Shown one piece after another: positions 26,519-34,594 of a stretch of DNA of 64,000 bases. Within the stretch, counting starts at the first letter, position 1. Every line of letters starts with the position of its first letter. The notes under the pieces are model-generated. The model worked only from the letters and a program-made list of their open reading frames with translations, made no database searches and was not told the origin of the DNA. Source of the stretch: Bacillus sp. B15-48 (GTDB taxonomy: Bacteria > Bacillota > Bacilli > Bacillales > Cytobacillaceae); the NCBI RefSeq assembly GCF_016879755.1, contig NZ_WOFU01000004.1:248001-312000 (forward strand). The letters run 5' to 3'. The translations under genes were made by a program, and so were the position numbers.

Positions 26519-27940
26519 GTGGAATATTCGTGGTTTTCTCTTGTACCATTTGTAATTGTCATTTCAATGGCAATCTGGTTGAAAAATATTTTACCTGGTC
26601 TTGTTGTTGGCCTGCTCGTAGGGGCGCTTATCGTTAAAGCAAATATAGTCGGGGGACTTTATCAATCAGTATCTTATATTGTGGCAACCTTATCTGATTC
26701 AGGAAATATTAAAATTATCGGTTTTCTCTATTTATTTGGCGGTCTAATCGGGATGATGAACATCTCCGGTGGAATTAAAGGTTTTTCAGAATGGGTTAGT
26801 ACGAGAATAAAAAATGAGCGTGGATTATTAGCATTTATTTGGTTCACATTGCCATTTACATTTATGATGCCAATGTTTCGAATCATGATGATTGGTCCAG
26901 TCATAAAATCGCTTGTTAACAAAATGAAACTGTCTAAAGCGAAAGTTGGATTAATGCTAGATATTTCCACAGAGTCGATCATTGTCCTCTTACCTGTTGC
27001 AACTGCATTTGTTGGTTTTATGGTCTCATTAGTCGAAGCTGGTGTTCAAGATTTAAATTTAAATATGGGTTCTTATGAAATCTTTTTACTTAGTATTTTG
27101 TTTAATTTTTTTGCAATTGTCATGTTGGTCATTGGAATCGCGAAAACGATTTGGAACCGACCGAATGATTCGAATGATTCGAACCCGGAGGAACAATTCG
27201 ATGACCAAGAACATGAGTTTCATCGTAAGGGGATAAAGAAAGAATTGTCATTAGTAAAGGCACAGCCGTGGAATCTTATCATGCCGGTATTTTTGTTAAT
27301 CAGTTTGTCGTTGTTTTTACTTTGGAAAGATGGAGTAACTAATGGAGCAAACACAATCTTTGAAGCTTTTACGATTGCTGACGCTACATTTGTGATGCTT
27401 TTAGCCGTTTTTATTACTCTCGTCTTCTCCTTTATCTTTTACATTATGAGAAAACAATCATTGTCAGAACTGTTATATCATTTTTATGATGGTGGGAATC
27501 AGATGATGGAAGCGATTAGTCTACTCGTTCTTATCTGGTCATTGACTTTATCAGCTGAAGACTTAGGATTTTCCGCTTTTATTAGTTCGACTTTAGGAGC
27601 CTTTTTACCTTCCTACTTAACACCGGCAACAATCTTTTTGCTTGGGTCAGTTGTTGGCTATTTTATTGGCTCTTCTTGGGGAACTTGGGGATTGTTTATG
27701 CCTTTAGGAATGACGCTAGCAGTCGCGACTGGTGCATCAATCCCTTTGACCGTTGGTGCAGTGTTTGCAAGCGGGGCATTTGGCGCTTTAGCTTCTCCCT
27801 TAGGCGATACAACAATTACAACTGCATCGATTCTCGACTTGCCAATCGTTGATTATGCACGCTACAAATTAAAAATATCATCAATCGGTGCTGGGATTGC
27901 TATCGTCCTATATCTTTTAACTGCTTTATTTATTATTTGA
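26519..27940 (+). CDS. Na+/H+ antiporter NhaC-family protein
   Basis: A 473-residue membrane protein with roughly eleven helices. It has the NhaC/ArsB-type C-terminal pattern GSSWGTWGLFMPLG near 382-395 and the FGALASPLGDTTITTASILDL segment near 419-439. It may exchange protons or sodium for an organic acid. The GTG at 26519 is chosen over an ATG at 26504, because the ATGGAGG of the latter provides a well-spaced GGAGG for the GTG. It diverges from the citE-maoC pair. Terminator not seen. Confidence 0.85.
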   Translation: MEYSWFSLVPFVIVISMAIWLKNILPGLVVGLLVGALIVKANIVGGLYQSVSYIVATLSDSGNIKIIGFLYLFGGLIGMMNISGGIKGFSEWVSTRIKNERGLLAFIWFTLPFTFMMPMFRIMMIGPVIKSLVNKMKLSKAKVGLMLDISTESIIVLLPVATAFVGFMVSLVEAGVQDLNLNMGSYEIFLLSILFNFFAIVMLVIGIAKTIWNRPNDSNDSNPEEQFDDQEHEFHRKGIKKELSLVKAQPWNLIMPVFLLISLSLFLLWKDGVTNGANTIFEAFTIADATFVMLLAVFITLVFSFIFYIMRKQSLSELLYHFYDGGNQMMEAISLLVLIWSLTLSAEDLGFSAFISSTLGAFLPSYLTPATIFLLGSVVGYFIGSSWGTWGLFMPLGMTLAVATGASIPLTVGAVFASGAFGALASPLGDTTITTASILDLPIVDYARYKLKISSIGAGIAIVLYLLTALFII

Positions 27941-28202
27941 AGCCACGATAGGTAAAAAGGAATAGGTCATTCGAAAGGGTTTATCAAAAGTGATAGAAAT
28001 CCTATTTTTACGATGAAAGACTGAAAACGAGGGATAAACTAGAATTTATTAAAAATGTATTTCGACAATATTTGTAGTTTTATGTCGTAATTTTTATATC
28101 ATTTTTAATACTACTAACTTATATAATATGTTATACTTCAATCTGGAAGCGTTTTCAATACGGAAGTGTTTTCAGTGAAAAAAAGGAAAATGGAGTGATT
28201 AT

Positions 28203-28433
28203 ATGTTATTTGAAGAATTAATCCATCGATTTAAGCTTGAAAAAAAGCAACCTCCACTTCATGCCAATGAACTATTAGACTATGTTCAAAAAAGCTATAT
28301 TCAGTGTGAATTATCGATTGTTGATTACAAAAAACTTTATTCTGAACTCGTTAAAAGAAACGCAGAAAAACCTCAATGTTATGTCATGAATATCAATCAA
28401 ACTCACTTGCAGAAAATTAACCTCCCTGGTTGA
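28203..28433 (+). CDS. YppF-like small protein
   Basis: A 76-residue protein resembling B. subtilis YppF in the central ANELLDYVQKSYIQ and the following LSIVDYKKLYSEL segments (YppF family). No catalytic residues, signal or membrane helix are seen; a helical soluble fold is likely. AAAATGGAG precedes the ATG. It stands alone with a terminator downstream. The function of the family is not known to me. Confidence 0.75.
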   Translation: MLFEELIHRFKLEKKQPPLHANELLDYVQKSYIQCELSIVDYKKLYSELVKRNAEKPQCYVMNINQTHLQKINLPG

Positions 28434-28488
28434 AGGACTTCCTTCGCTTCAGATGATAAATGAAAACGATTTCCCTAATCACAATAAA

Positions 28489-28523
28489 AAAGGAGTTCTA
28501 AAATTTCATTTAGGCTCCTTTAT
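28489..28523 (+). terminator. Terminator of the yppF-like gene
   Basis: AAAGGAG..CTAAA and TTTAG.CTCCTTT form an interrupted stem, followed by an AT-rich tail. Confidence 0.65.
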
Positions 28524-28624
28524 TAAATTTACTTAGGAAGAACTCTTTGTCTGTATTTTCTCATCACAGTAAAAACGATTTTCCTTCATACAACAGTCTG
28601 TTATTATAATAATTGGAAGTGAAC

Positions 28625-28816
28625 ATGAAGGGAACGATTTACATGGAAAAGGACAAGCCTGACTATGATTTAGAAAAAATTTACGACTACAACGAATTTC
28701 CTGATCGTGTGAGTGGACGTTGTGATAATTGTGGAAGCGTTCTGTTCAAGAGTTCTGTTAGCAATTACGCCTTCATAAGAGAGTGCCGACAATGTGGAAT
28801 GAAAAAACGGATATAG
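28625..28816 (+). CDS. Small zinc-ribbon protein
   Basis: A 63-residue protein (or 57 if starting at the ATG at 28643). It has two CxxC knuckles, CDNC and CRQC, about 20 residues apart, forming a probable zinc ribbon. Two start codons are possible: ATG 28625 follows GGAAGTG, ATG 28643 follows AAGGGA. The N-terminus is acidic and Tyr-rich. A convergent terminator separates it from the LTA-synthase-like gene. I do not recognise a named family; a nucleic-acid or protein-binding role is only a guess. Confidence 0.65.
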   Translation: MKGTIYMEKDKPDYDLEKIYDYNEFPDRVSGRCDNCGSVLFKSSVSNYAFIRECRQCGMKKRI

Positions 28817-28826
28817 AATGTAAAAA

Positions 28827-28860
28827 ACAAAAAATCCATTCAGACTTGAATGGATTTTTT
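28827..28860. terminator. Bidirectional terminator
   Basis: TCCATTCA and TGAATGGA form an 8-bp stem flanked by A6 on the left and T6 on the right, ending the zinc-ribbon gene and the LtaS-like gene. Confidence 0.9.
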
Positions 28861-28874
28861 TATATAATTTAATT

Positions 28875-30815
28875 TTAATTTTCAGAGCGGTGATAGTCGT
28901 ACATATCCCTGTCAATTGGTTGAAAGCCAAATGGAGTATAGAACCTCAATAAATCTCCGTTTACAACTTTATCGGAAAAATCTAATCTTTGTTTAACCAT
29001 TTCGCGATATTTTTTCGCTTCTTCCAGCTGCGCTTCTTCTTCCAAAAGTTCGCCCGTTTTTGAGTCGTAAAATTTCCCATCAGCCATCGTATATTTTGGG
29101 CTTACAAAATCACCATTCCGAAATGGAATCAAATCATCATGTTCCTCAGAAAATAAGTCGGTTCCAAAATGCACATACTTTCTTGTATCAATCCCAAGCA
29201 GATGAAGAAGTGTAGGAAGAAGATCGATTTGTCCGCTATATTCGTCGACAATTCTCCCCTCGATTCCTGGAATACGAATGAATAACGGGGTTCGCTGTAG
29301 ACCTGCGCTTTCAAAAGGCGTCACCTCTTTGCCAATCACTTGTTCCATTGCTTTATTATGGTTATTCGAAATCCCGTAGTGATCTCCATAAAGAATAATA
29401 ATACTATTATCGTATAATCCAGACCTCTTTAAAGAAGTGAAGAACTGTTCTAGCGCTTCATCAGCATATCGAGCTGTTTGGAAATAGTTGTCAACCGTTC
29501 GGTTCCCTGTCGTATGTGGATCAATACTTGCTAATTTTGGATCGATTGTAAATGGATAGTGGTGGGTAACGGTAATAAATTTTGCATAAAATGGTTGAGG
29601 CAGAGTTTCAATAAACGGGACAGACTGTCGAAAAAATGGTTTATCCATCAGCCCATACCCAGTTAAATCCTGCTCTTTTAATTCATAGGAACTAGAATCG
29701 AAGAAAAAGTCATAGCCAAAAGATTTATAAATCTCATCTCGATTCCAAAAGCTCCCGCTATTCCCGTGAAAGACTGCAGATGTATACCCTTCTTGCCCTA
29801 AAATGGCTGGCGCACTATGATAAGTATTTAACCCTTTCGTTGTAAAAGCGGAGCCCTGTGGCAATCCATATAAAGAATTCGCAAGCATAAACTCGGCGTC
29901 AGCTGTTTTTCCTTGAGCGGTTTGATGGAAGAAATTCTCAAAATAAAGGGTATGTTCTTCCCTTGTTAATGAGTTTAAAAATGGCATTACCTCTTCCCCA
30001 TGCAATCGGTAGTTAATCAAAAAAGTTTGAACGGATTCTAGGTGAATATAAATGATATTCATCTCTTTTCCGATGCCAAAAAATGCTGGATTTGGTGGTG
30101 CATGATTGGACTTTGTATAATTGATCACTTCAGTCATATCATCACTGCTTGCTAGTACCCTTTGTGCAGTTGCTTTCGTGCTTTGTACAGCATCATAAAT
30201 AGTGTAATTGTACATTCCTAAATATTTAACAATGTAATTTCGATCAAAGCCCCTAGTTAATAATTCCGGACGGTCTACTTCAGCGAAGGCAAGGTTTAAA
30301 GAAGTCATCCCTAAACCAAGGCCGAATATTGCGGCTATCTTTCGCTTAGCGATGACGTTTGTGTTAATATGAACAACTTTAAAGACGAGTAGACCAATTA
30401 CGATTAGCAAGTCAATAAACAGTAAAAAGTCTAATGGTTTTATCAGAGTAGGTACACTGCCGCTAACATCTCCAAAGTTCTGTGTTTGAATGAGCGTAGG
30501 CAACGTAATAAAGTCGGTAAAAAACCGATAATATAAGATGTTTGCAAATAAAAGCCCTGTCATCAGGAATTGAAGTCCGATTAATGCAAAATACCTTTTC
30601 TTCCCTTTATAACAAAAGGCAATTCCTAAAAATAGAACCGCTGATCCTAATGGATTTAAAAACAAAATCAAGTGTTGCATGAAACTTTCAATTCCTAATT
30701 GAAATTGGGTGAATTGTACAATGTATGTTTTCATCCACATGATTACAACCGCAATGGTAAAAAAGCCCAGAAAACTTGGTGAAAATTTTTGAGCTCTAAC
30801 AAAAGTTGATTTCAT
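28875..30815 (-). CDS. LtaS-type glycerol phosphate transferase (sulfatase fold)
   Basis: A 646-residue membrane enzyme that polymerises or primes lipoteichoic acid using phosphatidylglycerol. Five N-terminal helices (about 15-185) are followed by an extracellular sulfatase-type domain. The metal site and nucleophile are present: Glu260 in HLESVQTF, Thr304 in QGKTADAEF, and Asp478-His479 in YGDHYG. Length matches LtaS. B. subtilis has paralogues LtaS, YfnI, YqgS and YvgJ, and I cannot assign which one. GAAGGAG precedes the ATG. It is a single gene. Confidence 0.93.
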   Translation of the reverse strand: MKSTFVRAQKFSPSFLGFFTIAVVIMWMKTYIVQFTQFQLGIESFMQHLILFLNPLGSAVLFLGIAFCYKGKKRYFALIGLQFLMTGLLFANILYYRFFTDFITLPTLIQTQNFGDVSGSVPTLIKPLDFLLFIDLLIVIGLLVFKVVHINTNVIAKRKIAAIFGLGLGMTSLNLAFAEVDRPELLTRGFDRNYIVKYLGMYNYTIYDAVQSTKATAQRVLASSDDMTEVINYTKSNHAPPNPAFFGIGKEMNIIYIHLESVQTFLINYRLHGEEVMPFLNSLTREEHTLYFENFFHQTAQGKTADAEFMLANSLYGLPQGSAFTTKGLNTYHSAPAILGQEGYTSAVFHGNSGSFWNRDEIYKSFGYDFFFDSSSYELKEQDLTGYGLMDKPFFRQSVPFIETLPQPFYAKFITVTHHYPFTIDPKLASIDPHTTGNRTVDNYFQTARYADEALEQFFTSLKRSGLYDNSIIILYGDHYGISNNHNKAMEQVIGKEVTPFESAGLQRTPLFIRIPGIEGRIVDEYSGQIDLLPTLLHLLGIDTRKYVHFGTDLFSEEHDDLIPFRNGDFVSPKYTMADGKFYDSKTGELLEEEAQLEEAKKYREMVKQRLDFSDKVVNGDLLRFYTPFGFQPIDRDMYDYHRSEN

Positions 30816-31052
30816 AGTTCTCCTTCCCTCTCAGTGTGCTTTTAATAATCCAAGCTATTACGACATGTAGCTTTTTATCACATTAGCTTCATTATATGTA
30901 TCAATTAAACAATTAAAACTTGGCTTAAACTTCAAAAAAATAATTTCCAAGTGTTTACATATATAGACGATGAAAAGCTGTGAAAAGTTTCCTTTTTTAT
31001 AAAGACATCGAGAGCTTGGTATCAAGTGAAGAAAGAAAGAATGAAATACAGA
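30816..31052. other. Intergenic stretch without recognised features
   Basis: This AT-rich region between the LtaS-like gene start and the tRNA terminator must hold the LtaS-like promoter. I see no convincing conserved site or gene in it. Confidence 0.5.
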
Positions 31053-31081
31053 AAAACCCCAAGTGAAAAACTTGGGGTTTT
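31053..31081 (-). terminator. Terminator of the tRNA operon
   Basis: AAAACCCCAAGT and ACTTGGGGTTTT form a 12-bp stem. It lies 3' of the last tRNA in the minus-strand direction; the flanks are A- and T-rich on both sides. Confidence 0.9.
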
Positions 31082-31121
31082 ATAATTTTATAATATGTAT
31101 ACTTTTAAATTTCAAGTGAAA

Positions 31122-31214
31122 TGGAGGAGGAAGAGGGATTCGAACCCCCGCGCGGTTTAACCCGCCTGTCGGTTTTCAAGACCGATCCCTTCAGCCAGAC
31201 TTGGGTATTCCTCC
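31122..31214 (-). tRNA. tRNA-Ser(UGA)
   Basis: The minus strand folds into a class II tRNA with acceptor GGAGGAA/TTCCTCC, anticodon loop TTGAAAA (anticodon TGA), a long variable arm and encoded CCA. The discriminator base is T, whereas tRNA-Ser usually has G73. It is the last of four tRNAs read in the order Leu-Arg-Met-Ser. Confidence 0.95.
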
Positions 31215-31219
31215 AATAA

Positions 31220-31296
31220 TGGTAGCGGCGGAGGGGATCGAACCCCCGACCTTACGGGTATGAACCGTACGCTCTAGCCAGCTGAGCTACACCGCC
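31220..31296 (-). tRNA. tRNA-Met(CAU)
   Basis: Acceptor GGCGGTG pairs with CGCCGC-type 3' end and encoded ACCA. The anticodon loop TTCATAC gives CAT. The sequence closely matches B. subtilis elongator tRNA-Met rather than initiator (it has a paired first base) or Ile2 (LAU). Confidence 0.93.
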
Positions 31297-31357
31297 TTAA
31301 TTAATCATCATATAGACCTAGAAGAGCTCTTTAGGCTGAGCTAACTACTTAACAATA

Positions 31358-31431
<74 letters not shown>

Positions 31432-31449
31432 ATGTAATTTCAAAAAAAA

Positions 31450-31538
31450 TGGTGCCGAGGACCGGAATCGAACCGGTACGGTAGTCACCTACCGCAGGAT
31501 TTTAAGTCCTGTGCGTCTGCCAGTTCCGCCACCCCGGC
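31450..31538 (-). tRNA. tRNA-Leu(UAA)
   Basis: Class II tRNA with acceptor GCCGGGG pairing to CCTCGGC, discriminator A and encoded CCA. The anticodon loop CTTAAAA gives TAA. It is the first gene of the tRNA operon. Confidence 0.95.
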
Positions 31539-31677
31539 ACTATTGATAATGACGATAACTGATTTGCTTAGTAGAAACCATCTGTTAGCGACTTTTATAT
31601 AATATAATATTTATCTTTATTCGTCAATAGTTTTACCGAAAAAACATTTTCTTTGTTCATGATTTTAAAAATGGAAA

Positions 31678-32100
31678 TTAATTTTTCTCATCCTTTCTTG
31701 CTTTTATAATATCTTGAATGATTTCGATATGGGTCTCTGCCCATGCTTTTTCACGAAAATGAAGGATGACACTTAAAGTAAGGATACAAAGATAAATGAT
31801 TGTAAAGGCAACCCAAAGAAGACTCCCTTCTTTGAAAAGAAATCGTTGGATTTGATTAGAAAACATGAATAACAACCATGGAATGGTTGTTACAAAGATC
31901 GGAATCATCCCCGACCCATTCTTTTCTTTAATCATTCGGTAATAAATGATTTTTAATGTTTCACTATCAATTGTTTCATAAAGTTTCTTGATGTCTTTGA
32001 GTTCTGTTAACTCAGAGATTTCATTGAAAGATTGTTCTTTGTTCGTTGCCCTTCTTAGTCGCAAATAGACTTTGTGAGCATCTCCTCGGAATACAAACAC
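31678..32100 (-). CDS. Two-TM hypothetical protein
   Basis: A 140-residue protein not assigned to a family. An N-terminal charged helix region (about 1-65) is followed by two membrane segments (about 66-82 and 92-110) and a charged C-terminal tail. The two hydrophobic stretches and the ATG following a GGGGG-type site make it a credible gene. It stands alone upstream of the tRNA operon on the same strand. No function is suggested. Confidence 0.6.
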   Translation of the reverse strand: MFVFRGDAHKVYLRLRRATNKEQSFNEISELTELKDIKKLYETIDSETLKIIYYRMIKEKNGSGMIPIFVTTIPWLLFMFSNQIQRFLFKEGSLLWVAFTIIYLCILTLSVILHFREKAWAETHIEIIQDIIKARKDEKN

Positions 32101-32324
32101 TCATCTGCCCCCTTTATATATATAATCAACCTACTTTTCGCTTGAAACTCCATGGATTTTTATTCATTTCTAGTTATTCTTTACAAATCAGATGGTTTTA
32201 TTAGGAAAAACACGAATTCATTTTTATGTTTTTTTAAAAAATATATCCCAGCCCTTTTTTAGAGATAATATTTAGTTGATTAAAAACCTGTTAAATCGCA
32301 ACAAATTCAATAGAATCATGCATG

Positions 32325-32355
32325 TCATATTCATGTAAACCAATTGTAATACTAT
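32325..32355 (+). promoter_or_regulatory. Possible SigE-like promoter of the cell-wall hydrolase
   Basis: TCATATT at 32325-32331 matches the SigE -35 (KMATATT), and AATACTAT at 32348-32355 matches 6 of 8 bases of CATACAAT. The 16-bp spacer is 2 longer than usual, so this is tentative. Nothing else was seen in 32101-32434. Confidence 0.3.
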
Positions 32356-32434
32356 TCTATTTATTTTATTCATAAGAATAGTTTTAGTTAGAGAATAACA
32401 TTTTCTAAATACCATTCAACTAGGAGGATTAATA

Positions 32435-33055
32435 GTGAAAAAAACAATTGTCTTACTATTATTGCTAGTATCGTTCTTTATTGCCGCTTTACCTACTTCT
32501 GCTTATACGGTGAAAAAAGGAGACACATTAACGAAAATTGCTCGTGAAAAAGGGACTAGTTTAGAGGCAATCGCTAAGGTAAATCCAGATATTAAAAATA
32601 TAGATGTCATTTTTGTGGGACAGGAAATTATTTTGACGGATCAACCTATTAAACGTGATGAAACATATGAACAAGAACCTGTTGTGAATATTGATATTAC
32701 AGAGGATGAAATCGATTTACTGGCTAGAATTGTACGAGCTGAAGCGCAAACGGAACCATTTGAGGGAAAGGTTGCAGTGGCGGATGTTGTCCTGAACCGG
32801 GTAGAAAGTTCGAAATTCCCGGATACAGTCACTGCTGTCATCCATGCCCCAGGACAATTTCAACCTGTAAGTAATGGTGAAGTCAATAAACCAGCAGATG
32901 AAGAGTCGTATGAAGCTGTTTATACCGCATTGTCAGAACCTAGCAGTGTAACGAATGAATCGTTATTCTTTTACAACCCTGATATTGCAACAAGTCGTTG
33001 GCTCGATACACGAGATACAACGGTCATTATCGGTGATCATGTGTTTAAAAAGTAA
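32435..33055 (+). CDS. LysM cell-wall hydrolase (SleB/CwlJ type)
   Basis: A 206-residue exported protein. A signal peptide spans about 1-23 (cleavage near TSA), a LysM peptidoglycan-binding domain is at about 24-68, and a Hydrolase_2 domain at about 92-206 contains ARIVRAEAQTEPFEGKVAVADVVLNR with the catalytic Glu. Such muramidase/lytic transglycosylase-like enzymes act in cortex or wall remodelling, like YkvT and SleB. AGGAGG precedes a GTG start. A terminator shared with dmsC follows. Confidence 0.9.
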   Translation: MKKTIVLLLLLVSFFIAALPTSAYTVKKGDTLTKIAREKGTSLEAIAKVNPDIKNIDVIFVGQEIILTDQPIKRDETYEQEPVVNIDITEDEIDLLARIVRAEAQTEPFEGKVAVADVVLNRVESSKFPDTVTAVIHAPGQFQPVSNGEVNKPADEESYEAVYTALSEPSSVTNESLFFYNPDIATSRWLDTRDTTVIIGDHVFKK

Positions 33056-33080
33056 TGTCAGTCCTTTCAAAAAAATAAAA

Positions 33081-33105
33081 AAGCAAGGGATGGATTCCCT
33101 TGCTT
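33081..33105. terminator. Bidirectional terminator (hydrolase / dmsC)
   Basis: AAGCAAGGGA and TCCCTTGCTT form a 10-bp stem with a 5-nt loop. A-rich left and T-containing right flanks let it serve both convergent genes. Confidence 0.85.
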
Positions 33106-33113
33106 TCGCTTAT

Positions 33114-33989
33114 TTAACCAACGATGATTGGTACACCTGTTGCATAAAAGATAAATCTTCCTAAAAATTCTCCAACGACTACAAGTAAAAGAGCTGTTGT
33201 ATAATAGTACGTATATTGTGTTTTAGATTCCATTTTTCGGTATAAAGCAATTCCGAGAATGACTAAACCTGCGATGGATAAAATCCATCTAATCATTGTT
33301 GAGACAGCATATGTCCCAGTGATTAAACTAGCAGATTCAGCACCTGCTAACCCACCATTTACAGATAAGCCTGCTACATAGACTGGTAGGTAGATTAATT
33401 GAATGATAATGGCAGCTAATCCAATTAACCCAATTCCTTTTAGGATTCCGCTTAATTGTTTCGGTTTTTCTTCTTTGCTTAATGCAATGAGCAAGATTGA
33501 AGCAACAGCTCCGAACAGAATCGTTGTCCCAAAAAAGGCGATATACGTATTCACGTCTGTCCATGCTGGTTTAATCGATGTTGCATAAATACTTGCCATG
33601 CTATAGATTGCAGCTAAGCCTACGATTGAATTGACCCAACCGAGGATTTGATTCCATGCGCCTTTGCGATCTAAATAATAAGATACGAACCAAAGTCCAA
33701 AGAATAATCCTGCGAAGACTATTTCCCTACTTAACCAAGAGGAACCTAAATTACCAAGTGAACGATAGGCCCCTAATGGATCTCCTAAGTGGAAAGCCGA
33801 TAACAAAAGGGCAACGACCATCACTGGTCCGATGAAAAACATTCCTTTTTTCGTTGCATTAATCGTAATCTTTTTATCTCCATTTTTCGTTAACGTGCGG
33901 ATAATGACCAAAAATAGATAGGTTCCAACCGCTAATTGTGTTAGCAGTGTAAAAGACAGCAATGGCCATTCTTCAGCGAGAACATGCAT
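33114..33989 (-). CDS. dmsC: DMSO reductase membrane anchor subunit
   Basis: A 291-residue protein with about eight membrane helices, matching the DmsC anchor family in length. It binds menaquinol and passes electrons to the adjacent DmsB ferredoxin and on to DmsA. It follows dmsB by 40 bp and ends the operon. Conserved loop regions such as HLGDPLGAYR are visible, while haem-ligand histidines are not expected. The actual terminal acceptor (DMSO, TMAO or another S/N-oxide) is not known. Confidence 0.92.
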   Translation of the reverse strand: MHVLAEEWPLLSFTLLTQLAVGTYLFLVIIRTLTKNGDKKITINATKKGMFFIGPVMVVALLLSAFHLGDPLGAYRSLGNLGSSWLSREIVFAGLFFGLWFVSYYLDRKGAWNQILGWVNSIVGLAAIYSMASIYATSIKPAWTDVNTYIAFFGTTILFGAVASILLIALSKEEKPKQLSGILKGIGLIGLAAIIIQLIYLPVYVAGLSVNGGLAGAESASLITGTYAVSTMIRWILSIAGLVILGIALYRKMESKTQYTYYYTTALLLVVVGEFLGRFIFYATGVPIIVG

Positions 33990-34029
33990 ATATATGACCT
34001 CCTCTTAATCTTAAATTCAACTAGAAATT

Positions 34030-34581
34030 CTATTTTTTCGCTTGCTGGATGGCATGGATCGTAATCGAAGGATTCGTCATCTTAGAATCAACTAAAACCT
34101 TCAAATCGGTATGATCGCCATATTTTGCGCGTAGCTCGTCAATCTCACCAAATTCGATTGCTCTCATTGGACAGGAATCCACACAAACAGGGTTTTTCCC
34201 TTCATCGACAAGAGCGGCGCAACCATCACATTTCCCTACTTTCTTTTCACTTTCAATATATTGTGGCCGCTCATATGGGCATGACCACATACACATTTTA
34301 CAGCCAATGCATTTTTCACGATCTTGGACAACTAACCCATCTTTATCCCGTTTATAAATCGCACCAGTAGGACAGTTTTCAGCACATTTAGGATTTTCGC
34401 AATGGTTACATCCTAATGAAAGGTAATAACCCCATACATCCGGAAAAGTACCACCCTCAAAGGAATAAACTTTTCTAAAGTTTTCGCCGACTTTTAAATC
34501 ATTCACATCTTTACATGCGATTTGGCATGTTTTACACCCAGTACAAATAGTAGAATCATAATAAAAACCTTTTTGTCCCAT
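34030..34581 (-). CDS. dmsB: DMSO reductase iron-sulfur subunit
   Basis: A 183-residue ferredoxin-type electron carrier with four cysteine groups: CTGCKTCQIAC, CNHCENPKCAENC, CIGCKMCMWSC and a terminal CDGC..CVDSC. These bind four [4Fe-4S] clusters that link DmsC to DmsA. AGGAGG precedes the ATG, and it lies 13 bp downstream of dmsA. A second related subunit occurs at 38154. The gene order dmsA-B-C is complete here. Confidence 0.95.
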   Translation of the reverse strand: MGQKGFYYDSTICTGCKTCQIACKDVNDLKVGENFRKVYSFEGGTFPDVWGYYLSLGCNHCENPKCAENCPTGAIYKRDKDGLVVQDREKCIGCKMCMWSCPYERPQYIESEKKVGKCDGCAALVDEGKNPVCVDSCPMRAIEFGEIDELRAKYGDHTDLKVLVDSKMTNPSITIHAIQQAKK

Positions 34582-34594
34582 AGTGGTTCACCTC

